Below are positions 53,147 to 61,854 of a DNA stretch of 64,000 nucleotides, in pieces. The notes under the pieces are model-generated. The model was not told where the DNA came from, searched no databases, and was given only the letters and a program-made list of their open reading frames with translations. The position numbers and the translations under genes were made by a program. The DNA comes from LMUY01 sp965199005 (GTDB lineage: Bacteria > Pseudomonadota > Alphaproteobacteria > Acetobacterales > Acetobacteraceae), in the NCBI GenBank assembly GCA_965199005.1, contig CBDAQK010000003.1, positions 186,001 to 250,000 of the forward strand, written 5' to 3'. Positions within the stretch are counted from its first letter, which is position 1, and every line of letters starts with the position of its first letter.

Positions 53147-53705
53147 CGTGTCAAAACTCAGTGGCCATCACCGGCGCTGACGTCTTTATCGGTGTTGCCG
53201 AGGCTGCGGCGGTCATATCGCATCACCGGGCGCTCGACGGCATGCGTGCGGTTAACGGCGGCTGCCCTGGCTACGGCTCACTGCTGGTGGGGCACCCAGT
53301 GCCATTCGTCGAAAACTCTTCCCGGCTCTGGCAGGTTGCGAGCAGGCCTACCGCCAGGTTGGGCCCTTAGTGTTAAGCTGCTGCATCAGGCAAGATGGCC
53401 ATGCGCGCAGCCGACCGCGCGGCGCTACCCCTCAAGTCACCGTCCATGTCCCGGCTGAACTTTAGAAGAGGGCGATCCAGAAGAGCTCGGGCCACACGCA
53501 ACAAATTCACTCCAATTTCTACCCTCACGCGAGGTGAAACGCGCTTACTTCAGAGGCCCCAACTGTGACAGCGAAAGATCCGGCAGAACCGGCGGATGTT
53601 CCGGGCAGCAACAACCAAGGCGTCCAGTGGATGACACCGGCCATGGGGTGGCCTCAGAAACTAGGCCCGGCGTCACGGGCTGAAGTGGTTCGGCAGGGAT
53701 CAGCG
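53147..53705. other. Unassigned stretch between IS630 and the PIN gene
   Basis: About 560 nt. On the plus strand 53160-53370 an open frame reads VAITGADVFIGVAEAAAVIS with GYGSLLVGHPVPFVENSSRL, which looks like coding sequence but has no good start and no family I can name. It may be a fragment left by insertion of the IS630 copy. Nothing else is supported. Confidence 0.35.
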
Positions 53706-54272
53706 TCAAGGCGTCTTAGCCTCGTCGCCAGCGATTAAGAGAACCTCCAAACCGTCGTGGGCAATGTCTTTGTGCCTTACGAGCTTCCTGTCGAACGTTA
53801 CCAAAGTAAAGCGTTCCACGGCAGCCTGCGATGCCAGCCACAAGTCACCTTCCTGGACTTGCAGATCTTCGTTCGTCAGCTCGTCGCCCCATGTGTCAAG
53901 TTCCTTCAGCTTAACCTGTTCCAGCATTGATTTCCTCGGCATGAACTTCACCGCCAAATCGAACCGCATCCGGGCATAGCGCTCCGCGACCTGACGGTTG
54001 ATGTCGAGCACCGTGCCGTTTCTAATCTCATGCAGTATCCGTTGTAGATGGGGGAAACTCTGGCCATGCTTTCTCTCAATAAGCTTTATCCCGAAACCGA
54101 TTTCGGCGACGTTAATGACCGAGTAGTAGAGGGGAGCATTTTGCGCGGGAGGCCCTTGGTCAATGAATGCGTTGGCGACCTCATGGTTTTTGCTCCTTTC
54201 GTTGAAGACAGCACTTACAAAGCAGGTGTCCAGCAAATAGCCCTTCAGCGCCTGTACAGGGAGGAGCGCCAT
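53706..54272 (-). CDS. PIN-domain protein coupled to a DNA methyltransferase
   Basis: A 188-residue PIN nuclease-like protein. The acidic residues fit the family: Asp in GYLLDTCFVSAVF (about 15), Glu in VINVAEIGFG (about 55), Asp in QEGDLWLASQAAV (about 140) and Asp in LVTFDRKLVRHK (about 160). It is longer than VapC toxins (about 130 aa) through an insertion in the middle. The ATG overlaps the methyltransferase stop by one base (TGATG), so the two are translated together. No antitoxin-like small gene is present. It may cut RNA or DNA. Confidence 0.85.
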   Translation of the reverse strand: MALLPVQALKGYLLDTCFVSAVFNERSKNHEVANAFIDQGPPAQNAPLYYSVINVAEIGFGIKLIERKHGQSFPHLQRILHEIRNGTVLDINRQVAERYARMRFDLAVKFMPRKSMLEQVKLKELDTWGDELTNEDLQVQEGDLWLASQAAVERFTLVTFDRKLVRHKDIAHDGLEVLLIAGDEAKTP

Positions 54273-56785
54273 CAGAAAAAATCCTCGGGAAGGCCGTCGA
54301 GCGCTCTGGACTCCGCGATCAGCCTCACGGTCTCCTTTGAAATGGTCCACCTGGGGCGCTTTGTCTCCCACTCCAGAAGCCTCCGCAGCGAGAGCGCCGG
54401 AGCTCCCTTGGAATAGAACGCCGAAAATTTGAATGGCACTTGGCGGGTATGGCCTTCGAATTGGTTTAGCAGCATGGCCTCCAAAGCGGGATCAAGCTCG
54501 TAGGCCGCCAACACATGGGCGTCGATCCGAAGTAGCGCGCGGCGAAGCTCCGCCTGCTTCTGATCGTCAAATCCTGGCTCCTTCAGCAACCCGAGGTAAG
54601 ACCGGACCAGATCGGCAGCCGTATCCTGGTCAAGCGAGAGAGGAAGCGGCACGTTTTTCAGGTGGGACAAACGCAATCCCTTTCCAAAGCTCGCAGCGTC
54701 AAGAAACGCGTTGGCTACCGGACCGTTCAGGACCGCTGCCAGCGCTTCCAGTGATAATCCAGAGGACTTTGGCCAGACCGCTATGAACTGCTGGGAAGCG
54801 GCGAAATCTCCCCGCTCAACGAAAGCCGTCACCCGCCAGGGTCCGCGGCTACGGCGGGCGGCGTTCAACATGACTTTGGGCTGGTCCCAAGGCAGCCGGT
54901 CTGCCCTACGGCGGAGATGGTCGGGACGGACATCAAGATAGCCTGCGACTGGTGCCTCAAACTCCAGCATTCCGTCATTCGGGTGATAGCCTGGCCTTGA
55001 CTCGCGCGACGGCTTTGTCGACGACCATGCCGTTTTTTGGTGCTTGGATACCCATTCGATGCCGCGGTGGACGTCCCACAACGCCCCAAGCAACTCGCAT
55101 TTCGCCCTTAGGTCCTCCCAGACTGGTTCCAGATCGCCGCCCCACAGAACTCCGGACTTGGCTCTGTCATAGGTCCGCTCGGACGTCCGGCTCCAGGTCG
55201 GCTTCCCCCCAGCCCGGAAGACTGGCAAATCGGCGCCGACGAGGAGGCTTGAAGTCACCCGCGAGGTTGCATCGTTTTTGCCACGGGGGTTGTTTGCGAT
55301 GACGAGACAAGTTTCGAACGCGGCGTTGGCGAACGTGTTCTCCGGCAGAGCAAGCACTTCGACCTCGGCGTAGGCGCCTTCTATGGCCGCCCTTAGCGCC
55401 TGCCATTTTCGTTCAAGGGCAAAGGCGCGCGGGAGCACGAGAGCGAACGCCGCCGGCTTCCGGCCAATGATTTGCCAGGCCGCCCACACGGGTTTCGAGT
55501 TCGTCTCCTCAGTCATGGCTACTGAGTATTTCAACCGCTCCGAGCGCGTGAAATCCTCGTAAGGCGGATTGCAGAAAACGACCGTATCCGGCCCGATGCG
55601 GTCAAGCCAGCTGGAAGAGACGAAGAGGTCCCGAACCTCTATCCGCCACCCGTTTCGGTTCGGGTAATCCGCCAGAACGAGCGCCAAGCGGGCGACTTCG
55701 CACGCGAACTCGTCGAGGTCGGCGCCCTCGACGCGTTCAACTAAAAACGCATGCCGTGCCGGCGGAGACAGATTTGCAACCTGCTCAGACAAACGCCTGA
55801 CCGCCTCGATGAGGAAAACACCAGCTCCCGAAAACGGCTCAATCACGCTTACTCCCGGACATTGCGCCAAATCGAGCGGGAGGCGGTCGCACGCATAGTC
55901 GACAACCTCCCGCGGCGTGCTATGCGTCCCCAGTGACTTCCGGGACGCGTCCGACACAAAGCTGTTCTCGTAAACGAAGGCGAGGTCGTCCGAAGATACG
56001 TTGGCTAAAGACATGGCCGACTGCATGTCCCGCCAGGTCACGGCCATTGTTGCCGAACTTGAGCCCGGTCGAAGTTCAAACAGGTAGGACTGCGAAGGAA
56101 GACCATAAAATGCTTCGACGCCCTTGAGAGCACCGTCGATCCCCTCGGCCCACGCTTCCGTCGCAGGGTGTTTTTTATCAAGAAGCACTTTGGCCGCGAG
56201 GAGCCGAAATGCAAGTGTGAGCGCCGGCCTATCAAGCGCCCCGAAATGGGTGCGCATGCTCCCGATGACGTCAGCCAGCAGCTTCTCGAGCCGCTTGCGC
56301 GTCAACGTCGCAACAGCCGGCAGCAAGCCGCTATCAAAGAAGTCCAGCTGACCGGGCAACTCCGGCGCCAAGCCACCGGACAGTTTAAGGCGCCTCATCC
56401 CTTCAGGCGCCCAACTCTCCTGTTGAGCCTGGATGAACGCGGACACATCGTCCGGAGCGAGCAGGCGAATGGTTGCTTCGACGCCGGAAGCCCCCACGCG
56501 AACTACCCTGACTTTTTCTCCTTCCACCACGAACGCAATGGGGGCGCCGAGCGAGGCGAGCCATCCCATCTTGCCGGAACGCCCGCGCCCGCCGCCCTCC
56601 AGAAGGCTGAAGGCTGCGGAACGGTAGGAAGGTGGGAAATGCGTGAAGGCCGCAAGTTCAACGCTGTGGGACGCGACACCCTCGGAGGCGACATCGGAAA
56701 ACCCGTAATTCCCGACGGTTCTCTCAGGCCCATAGCCCAGGCCGCGCAGGCCGGCCGTCACCGCGTCTATTGCTGCAGAACTCAC
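54272..56785 (-). CDS. N6-adenine DNA methyltransferase, Eco57I/type IIG-like
   Basis: An 837-residue protein. The N-terminal 250 residues resemble the helical and nuclease-like leader of such enzymes, but I see no clear PD-ExK motif. The SAM-binding motif I is VIEPFSGAGVFLIEAV (about 315) and the catalytic motif IV is FCNPPYEDF (about 403). The C-terminal half is a target-recognition type region (about 560-780) with GKGLRLSHLKNVPLPLSL. It probably methylates adenine at a specific site. It is followed by the PIN gene with a one-base overlap, giving a methyltransferase-nuclease pair. Confidence 0.85.
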   Translation of the reverse strand: MSSAAIDAVTAGLRGLGYGPERTVGNYGFSDVASEGVASHSVELAAFTHFPPSYRSAAFSLLEGGGRGRSGKMGWLASLGAPIAFVVEGEKVRVVRVGASGVEATIRLLAPDDVSAFIQAQQESWAPEGMRRLKLSGGLAPELPGQLDFFDSGLLPAVATLTRKRLEKLLADVIGSMRTHFGALDRPALTLAFRLLAAKVLLDKKHPATEAWAEGIDGALKGVEAFYGLPSQSYLFELRPGSSSATMAVTWRDMQSAMSLANVSSDDLAFVYENSFVSDASRKSLGTHSTPREVVDYACDRLPLDLAQCPGVSVIEPFSGAGVFLIEAVRRLSEQVANLSPPARHAFLVERVEGADLDEFACEVARLALVLADYPNRNGWRIEVRDLFVSSSWLDRIGPDTVVFCNPPYEDFTRSERLKYSVAMTEETNSKPVWAAWQIIGRKPAAFALVLPRAFALERKWQALRAAIEGAYAEVEVLALPENTFANAAFETCLVIANNPRGKNDATSRVTSSLLVGADLPVFRAGGKPTWSRTSERTYDRAKSGVLWGGDLEPVWEDLRAKCELLGALWDVHRGIEWVSKHQKTAWSSTKPSRESRPGYHPNDGMLEFEAPVAGYLDVRPDHLRRRADRLPWDQPKVMLNAARRSRGPWRVTAFVERGDFAASQQFIAVWPKSSGLSLEALAAVLNGPVANAFLDAASFGKGLRLSHLKNVPLPLSLDQDTAADLVRSYLGLLKEPGFDDQKQAELRRALLRIDAHVLAAYELDPALEAMLLNQFEGHTRQVPFKFSAFYSKGAPALSLRRLLEWETKRPRWTISKETVRLIAESRALDGLPEDFF

Positions 56786-58139
56786 AAGTGCAACCCCATT
56801 TCGACTTCATCAGGCGACGCACGGCGATCAGTCTGGGGAATGCCCGGAACCTAATCAAAGTAATACCCACTAAATTTTGCTGAAGTCCACTTCAGCTTTT
56901 CGGTCCAGCTTACTGATGTCGCCCGCCGGACCAGGATGGATGTTTAGGCGACCTGTCGGACAGCGACTTCCCGGTCGCAGACCGGCCGACTCCCGCACAC
57001 TAGCGTGCTGGGCTGCAAACCCTCAAACGCATCGGCACCAAACAGCTTGCGTCCGGAAACAGCCCGTTCTGCCTGCACCGGCCTTCCTTCCCCAGACCAA
57101 ATTTTCGCCGCTGCCGCGCTTAAGCGTTCCGCCAGGGGTCGTGTCCTGAAACGTTGGCCGCCGGTCGTGCGAACCTGCTGTCGCCTTGCATCGCGAGCCC
57201 TGCGTCGTCGGCGCGTCATTGGCTCCTATCCTGCCCGGCCGGGAAAACATGCTCTTGCCAGAACCAACGCCAAGGCAGATCGCAACGATTGGGAGCCAGG
57301 GGGAATAGCCGGCGACATGCACTGCCGCGCTTGCGGCCTTACGGGAACGGCTGGTGACCTGATCGAATTGGAGGCTCAGGAACGCCCTGCCCCTACCGGA
57401 TCAGCGCGGTTGGACCACCGGGAGGAAGTGGGTGCGGGACATTCATGCCTCATGCAGGATGCCATATCCGCGCGGTGCCGGACTCAAACACAAGCACGTC
57501 GTCACCAATATCGGCTTCATCCATGACTGTATTTTCGGCAAGACTATGGTTCGACCCCATGTCCGGCGCGCTGGGATAACTTGCCACGCTCGACTGAGCC
57601 GCCTGCTGGCGCACCAAACCGATGTTCCCCAACGTCGAGTCGCGCTGCCTCGGCCGTGATCATAGCCGGCTACGTAGACCCGACCGCCTGGAGCGCTTAC
57701 TGCCCGTGTAAAGTCTGGCGCTGAATACGCCGTCTCCATCGGCCCGTGGGATGCCACCGTCAAGCCAACTTTCAATGGAAACAGTGCCCGACGCGGGCCC
57801 GGGAACCTGAACCGCGGCAGGATCCGCTGGTTCACGCGCGGCCGTTCGTCCTGCGCAGGGCGTCCGGCGCGGCGGCAACGAGCCGTTCGTGCCCGAAATG
57901 TGCTTGGCTGCCGCTGGCGCAATGGTTGGCGGCCGGCATCAAAAATGGCCTGGTCGCGACTTTTCTGGCAGCTTGATGACGTGACCTCACCAATGGACCC
58001 GCAAGTCCACGTTCGCGGTGCCCGTCGATATATACAAGCCGTCCCCAACTCAGCCTCGGTATCGATCGTTGTTATTTTTCCTCACCCACGGAGTTGCAAT
58101 CATCAGCGACTTAGTAACACTATCCGGTCCGGGACTGCA
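56786..58139. other. Gene-poor stretch
   Basis: About 1.35 kb with overlapping short frames on both strands, none with a convincing RBS and domain. A short plus-strand piece near 57316 reads MHCRACGLTGTAGDLIELE, which has two cysteines but no continuation. The promoter of the methyltransferase gene should lie near 56790-56900, where the sequence is less GC-rich. I see no RNA gene. Confidence 0.4.
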
Positions 58140-58754
58140 ATGACGCAGCTGGAGAGGATGGAGGGGCTTTTGAGCGACGGGTCGGTTTGGCGGATGAGCG
58201 CCTTGGTGGGCCAAGGTGTGGCGGCTGCAACCGTGAGGCGGGCGCTTGCGGCCGGAACGGTCGAGGCCATCGCACGGGGTGTTTATCGGCTGCGGCGGGC
58301 CCCGCGTGCCGACGGCCTGGATCTAGCCGGAATTGCCTCCCGGGTACCGGGCGGATTGGTCTGCTTGCACTCGGCTGCGGAATTCCATGGGTTGGGGGAT
58401 GTCGCGTGCAAGCGCGCGTGGATCGCAATCCTGCACACGCAGGCGGTGCCCCGGTTCGAATGGCCGCCGGTCCGGTTCCTAAGGTGGAGAAATCCCGAAC
58501 GCTTTGACGTCGGTGTCGAGGAGCGGATCATCGCCGGCGTCAACGTCCGGATGACGGGAGCCGCGCGGACGGTCGTGGACATGCTCGCGTTACCCGAGCT
58601 CGCAGATGAGGGTCGCGCGCTGGCGTGCCTTCGGGATTTTGTCTCGGTGCGGCGCGGAGTTGGAGAGCTACCTATTATCGCGGAGCGTCTCGGCGTCGGC
58701 CGGAAGATATCGCCATTTCTCAAAGCGGCCGCAGCTTTCGGAGGTGCGAAGTGA
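58140..58754 (+). CDS. abiEi: AbiEi-type antitoxin (transcriptional regulator)
   Basis: A 204-residue protein. The N-terminal winged helix (SVWRMSALVGQGVAAATVRR, LAAGTVEAIARGVYRL) is typical of AbiEi, followed by LVCLHSAAEFHGLGD and, later, GVNVRMTGAARTVVDMLAL. AbiEi represses its own promoter and counters the AbiEii toxin. ATG 58140 starts right before the domain. Its stop overlaps the toxin's GTG start (GTGA). Confidence 0.88.
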   Translation: MTQLERMEGLLSDGSVWRMSALVGQGVAAATVRRALAAGTVEAIARGVYRLRRAPRADGLDLAGIASRVPGGLVCLHSAAEFHGLGDVACKRAWIAILHTQAVPRFEWPPVRFLRWRNPERFDVGVEERIIAGVNVRMTGAARTVVDMLALPELADEGRALACLRDFVSVRRGVGELPIIAERLGVGRKISPFLKAAAAFGGAK

Positions 58755-59692
58755 ACCGCGAGGGTGAGGATCAGCAAAGGCGTTTATTAGATATGGCGCG
58801 CGCGAGGGGCGTTGGCATGCAATCCCTCTTGGGTACCTGGATGGGGGAGCGCTTCCTGCACCGTATCGCCGCCTCCGGCCATCGCCGCGATTTCGTGCTC
58901 AAGGGCGGCCATCTGCTGACAGTGTGGGATGGCGACCTCGTGCGGTCCACCAGGGACGTGGATCTCCACTGCACCCGCGAGATGGAGCGGGCTGAGGTCG
59001 AGGCCGCCTTCGGTGCCGTGGCGTCGATCCAGCTTGATGACGGGACCCGCTATGACAGTGGTCCGCCGGAATTTGAATTTGACACGGCCGGATGTCCCAG
59101 GGGCTTTAGGATACGGGTGCCCGCGGTGCTCGGATCTGCCCGGATTAAGTTGAAGGTGGATGTCATATTCGATCAGCCGATCGTGCCCGGCCCGGAACTG
59201 CGGTGGCACCAAGGGCTGCACGACCGGGGAGCGCCTGCGAGGTTGGCCTGTAGCCCGAAAGAGACGATGCTGGCTGAAAAGCTGGCTATCGCAGTGGAGT
59301 TCGGCGCCGACAACAACCGGATCCGGGACTTCTTCGACCTTTGGCACCTAATCGGCCGGCACACGCTAAACGGCGGGCTCATGCAGGAGGCAGTCGTGCG
59401 AACATTCAGTTCCAGGAATGCCGGACGCCTCCTCCAGCGGGACGATGGAATTTGGGCGGCGGGTTTCGTGCCCGGCTTTGCCACGCCATCGCTGGGGCCG
59501 GCGTGGCGCAGTTTTGGCAAGCAACACGCGCCCCGCCAGCAGCTCCCGCATTTTGACGACGTTGTTTCCGCAGTCTCAAGGTTTGCGATCCCGCTTCTCC
59601 GTTCCGTCCGGGACGCTTTCGTTCTAGGACCTTGGTCACCGGTCACGGGGTGGAAGGTGGGACGAACGCACATGAGGAGGCCGCGAGGTTGA
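58751..59692 (+). CDS. abiEii: AbiEii-type nucleotidyltransferase toxin
   Basis: A 313-residue protein of the AbiEii/MenT group. The nucleotidyltransferase core shows FVLKGGHLLTVWDG (about 36) and RSTRDVDLHCT (about 56, two catalytic Asp), a third acid in LKVDVIFDQP (about 135), and the conserved NNRIRDFFDLWHL (about 185). These enzymes alter tRNA ends or nucleotides and stop growth, giving abortive infection. It is coupled to the antitoxin by a 4-nt overlap. The pair appears complete. Confidence 0.88.
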   Translation: MNREGEDQQRRLLDMARARGVGMQSLLGTWMGERFLHRIAASGHRRDFVLKGGHLLTVWDGDLVRSTRDVDLHCTREMERAEVEAAFGAVASIQLDDGTRYDSGPPEFEFDTAGCPRGFRIRVPAVLGSARIKLKVDVIFDQPIVPGPELRWHQGLHDRGAPARLACSPKETMLAEKLAIAVEFGADNNRIRDFFDLWHLIGRHTLNGGLMQEAVVRTFSSRNAGRLLQRDDGIWAAGFVPGFATPSLGPAWRSFGKQHAPRQQLPHFDDVVSAVSRFAIPLLRSVRDAFVLGPWSPVTGWKVGRTHMRRPRG

Positions 59693-60302
59693 AGCCGGGG
59701 CGGCACCTCGTGGAGGCGCTGGCAATTACCCCAAAATATTGTCCTGCGATGCCATCATTGAACAGTCCGGATGAACCAACCCAGGCCGCCTTCCGATCGG
59801 ATGCCTGCTGGATCTCTCCCCGACGCCACACATCCCAGACGCGAATAGCGCCTTAGCTTCTACTCGGCCCAATCCGGGTGAAAGCCCGGATTCGGTCGCG
59901 AACGGCCGAAGTTTTCCCTCCCACTGCAATTCGGTGGGTGATTATCGGGGCAACGCTTGGTCAACCAGCCGGCCTCCTCGCCCGGCAACCATGCTAAACC
60001 CAGACACCTTCACACCCCAGGGCCGGCACCAATCCACACAGGGGCCAGCCAAGAGATGCGCCATGGCGCGAAGCTCCAGCACTACAGGCGCTATTTGGCG
60101 GTCGTCGCATGTAACCGGCCGTGGCCGGAGGTTTGCGGCCCCGGCGGGCTCCATCTGATGCTCAATTACCAGATTTGCAAGAAAGCTTTGAGCGGGGGCA
60201 GCCCGTCTTGGATCGCAGGCACGATCGTGCGGCAAGAGCCTCTTCAAACCACAACGCCAACACACCTTGGTTCCTGCATCCCATGACGCCGGCGCGCGCG
60301 TT
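59693..60302. other. Unassigned stretch after AbiE
   Basis: About 610 nt without a supported gene. Frames on both strands are short, have no RBS and show no domain. The plus-strand frame around 60060-60290 is the least implausible but I cannot name it. Confidence 0.35.
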
Positions 60303-60584
60303 TCACCCCGTTCGCAAGGCCTCATCGACGGCCGTCGATCCACGCGGAACGACATCCATCGGTCGCGGGACATGGATAATCTTTCCGCCGGCCAGCATAA
60401 ACAGCGATCCGTCATTCGCTTCGCATATCGCGGACGCGGCTCCCGCGGCGACGGCGTGTGTCCGGCCATCGACACCGCGCAACACTAAAAATCTGCCTAT
60501 CCGCGTTCCTTCGAAAATCTCGTCTCCGGGGTATGCCTCGCCTGGTTCGTCTCCAAGATCCGCGCGGATCGCGTCGGTGCTCAT
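60303..60584 (-). CDS. Small hypothetical protein (93 aa)
   Basis: From ATG 60584, with GGAAGG five bases upstream, the frame encodes 93 residues: an acidic start (STDAIRADLGDEPGEAYPGD) and a run of likely beta strands (TRIGRFLVLRGVDGRTHAVA, SLFMLAGGKIIHVPRP). It has no signal peptide or membrane helix. I do not recognise a family. Its regular composition and good RBS support it as a real gene in an otherwise empty stretch. Confidence 0.5.
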   Translation of the reverse strand: MSTDAIRADLGDEPGEAYPGDEIFEGTRIGRFLVLRGVDGRTHAVAAGAASAICEANDGSLFMLAGGKIIHVPRPMDVVPRGSTAVDEALRTG

Positions 60585-61637
60585 CTTCCCCTTCCGTGCA
60601 TAGCGGGTTTTACGGACGCCGCGTGGAGTTTGGCGGCCGTCCGGCAGACCGGACCTGCACTTAAAACCGCCAGTCTCGAGATGGGAGGACGAGCAGGCCA
60701 ATGCAGCAGTCCGCGTGCGGGCTCAGGCTGGCTATGGGGTAGCCTCGGTGGAAAGCTGACGGGCACTTGGCGGCGGGATAATGGACCACTCGGGCGCGCG
60801 GAGCACTAACATCGGCCTTGGACGGCCAGACGCTGCCCCTTCCTATCCCGGTGCCTATCAAGCCCACCCGCAAACGCACTTCCGCCACTCCTATCTTGGG
60901 ACAACACCCCGCTCAGAAAACCCTGCAGCTGCCCTTATAGCTTCCACTGCTCGCGTTGTCGCAGGTGTCGAAGATGGGCGTGATCTGTCCCGAATAACGA
61001 GAACGGGGTGGCATCGCCCCGTTCGCGGATGTCTGCGCCATCATGGCGGCCAAGCCACAGCTGGCCGATGGTTGCATGGCGGCCAAGACTCTGTTCGCGG
61101 CCCGCGCCCGGCACGCACCACCCGGGCCGCAACTTCCCACGCGGGCTGGTTGCGTTACGGACTGTGATACAGGCCCGATGGCCGGGAGGATGTCCGCCAC
61201 CGGACTGCGTGAGCCCTACCAATCTTATGTCGAGGCCTGGCTTCCGCCGTGTCGCCAAGTGACACCCGGAGAAGCTCGAACAGTCTAAATTCCAGGATTT
61301 CACACCGTCTCTCCCGCCTAGGCGCTGCTGTTTTGCCGATGGCGCGCAAGCACCCAGGCCGGTTCGCGAGCCAAACTTGCGCCTTGACCAGTGCTCGGGC
61401 TACGTGCGGCCTCACAGCCAAGGCCGATGATGTCGCCGAGCTTACGCTCTGCGTGGCCCCCCAATGGGGGCGCAAGAAAGGAAAACCCTCGCCCGTCCTG
61501 ATGAGGTTGCAGACGTGCGTAGGGTGCGCCAGGCAGGCGGAACGCTTCCCAAGCAGCCCGCGTGAGTTCCGGGGGCGGCAGTATCGACTTTCCGCAATTT
61601 TCAGCTATACTGGGATCAGTGCGAAAGGAGGTCTGAC
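60585..61637. other. Gene-poor stretch before the cytosine methyltransferase unit
   Basis: About 1.05 kb with shadow frames only. I see no domain, RBS-supported start or RNA structure that I can defend. Confidence 0.4.
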
Positions 61638-61751
61638 ATGCCCGACGCGATTTCGACCTCCAATTTCGCGCTCGAGTTGCCCGGGTTTCTTCAGACCCCC
61701 GAGAGCGTGTTGCGCTCCGCACCTGCACGGACAGGCATAGCAACTTACTGA
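61638..61751 (+). CDS. Possible 37-residue leader peptide before the cytosine methyltransferase
   Basis: ATG 61638 has AAAGGAGGTCTGAC directly upstream, an excellent RBS. The frame encodes MPDAISTSNFALELPGFLQT and 17 more residues, then TGA. A strong hairpin follows 8 nt after the stop and the methyltransferase starts 103 nt later. It may be a small protein of its own or a leader peptide that sets expression of the methyltransferase. No family is known to me. Confidence 0.5.
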   Translation: MPDAISTSNFALELPGFLQTPESVLRSAPARTGIATY

Positions 61752-61758
61752 CGGGTTC

Positions 61759-61792
61759 AGCCCGGCACCCCTGATTTGGGGGTCGCCGGGCT
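61759..61792 (+). terminator. Hairpin between the small ORF and the methyltransferase
   Basis: AGCCCGGC and GCCGGGCT form a perfect 8-bp stem, and inside it CCCC pairs with GGGG around a short TGATTT loop. There is no T-run. It could be a terminator or attenuator lying between the 37-residue ORF and the dcm-like gene. Confidence 0.55.
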
Positions 61793-61854
61793 ATTGACGC
61801 TTCAGAGCTGCTTGGGCGACGGGACCACGCTCCCGTCCGTTGCTGGAGACTACA

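Noticed and set aside
53074..53370. Possible coding fragment on the plus strand beside the IS630 transposase
   Set aside because: The composition looks coding, but its start lies inside the antisense of the transposase and no family could be named; kept only as a note.
57443..58048. A 201-codon minus-strand frame upstream of abiEi
   Set aside because: Arg-rich composition without domain or RBS; overlapping plus-strand frames are equally open, as expected by chance at high GC.
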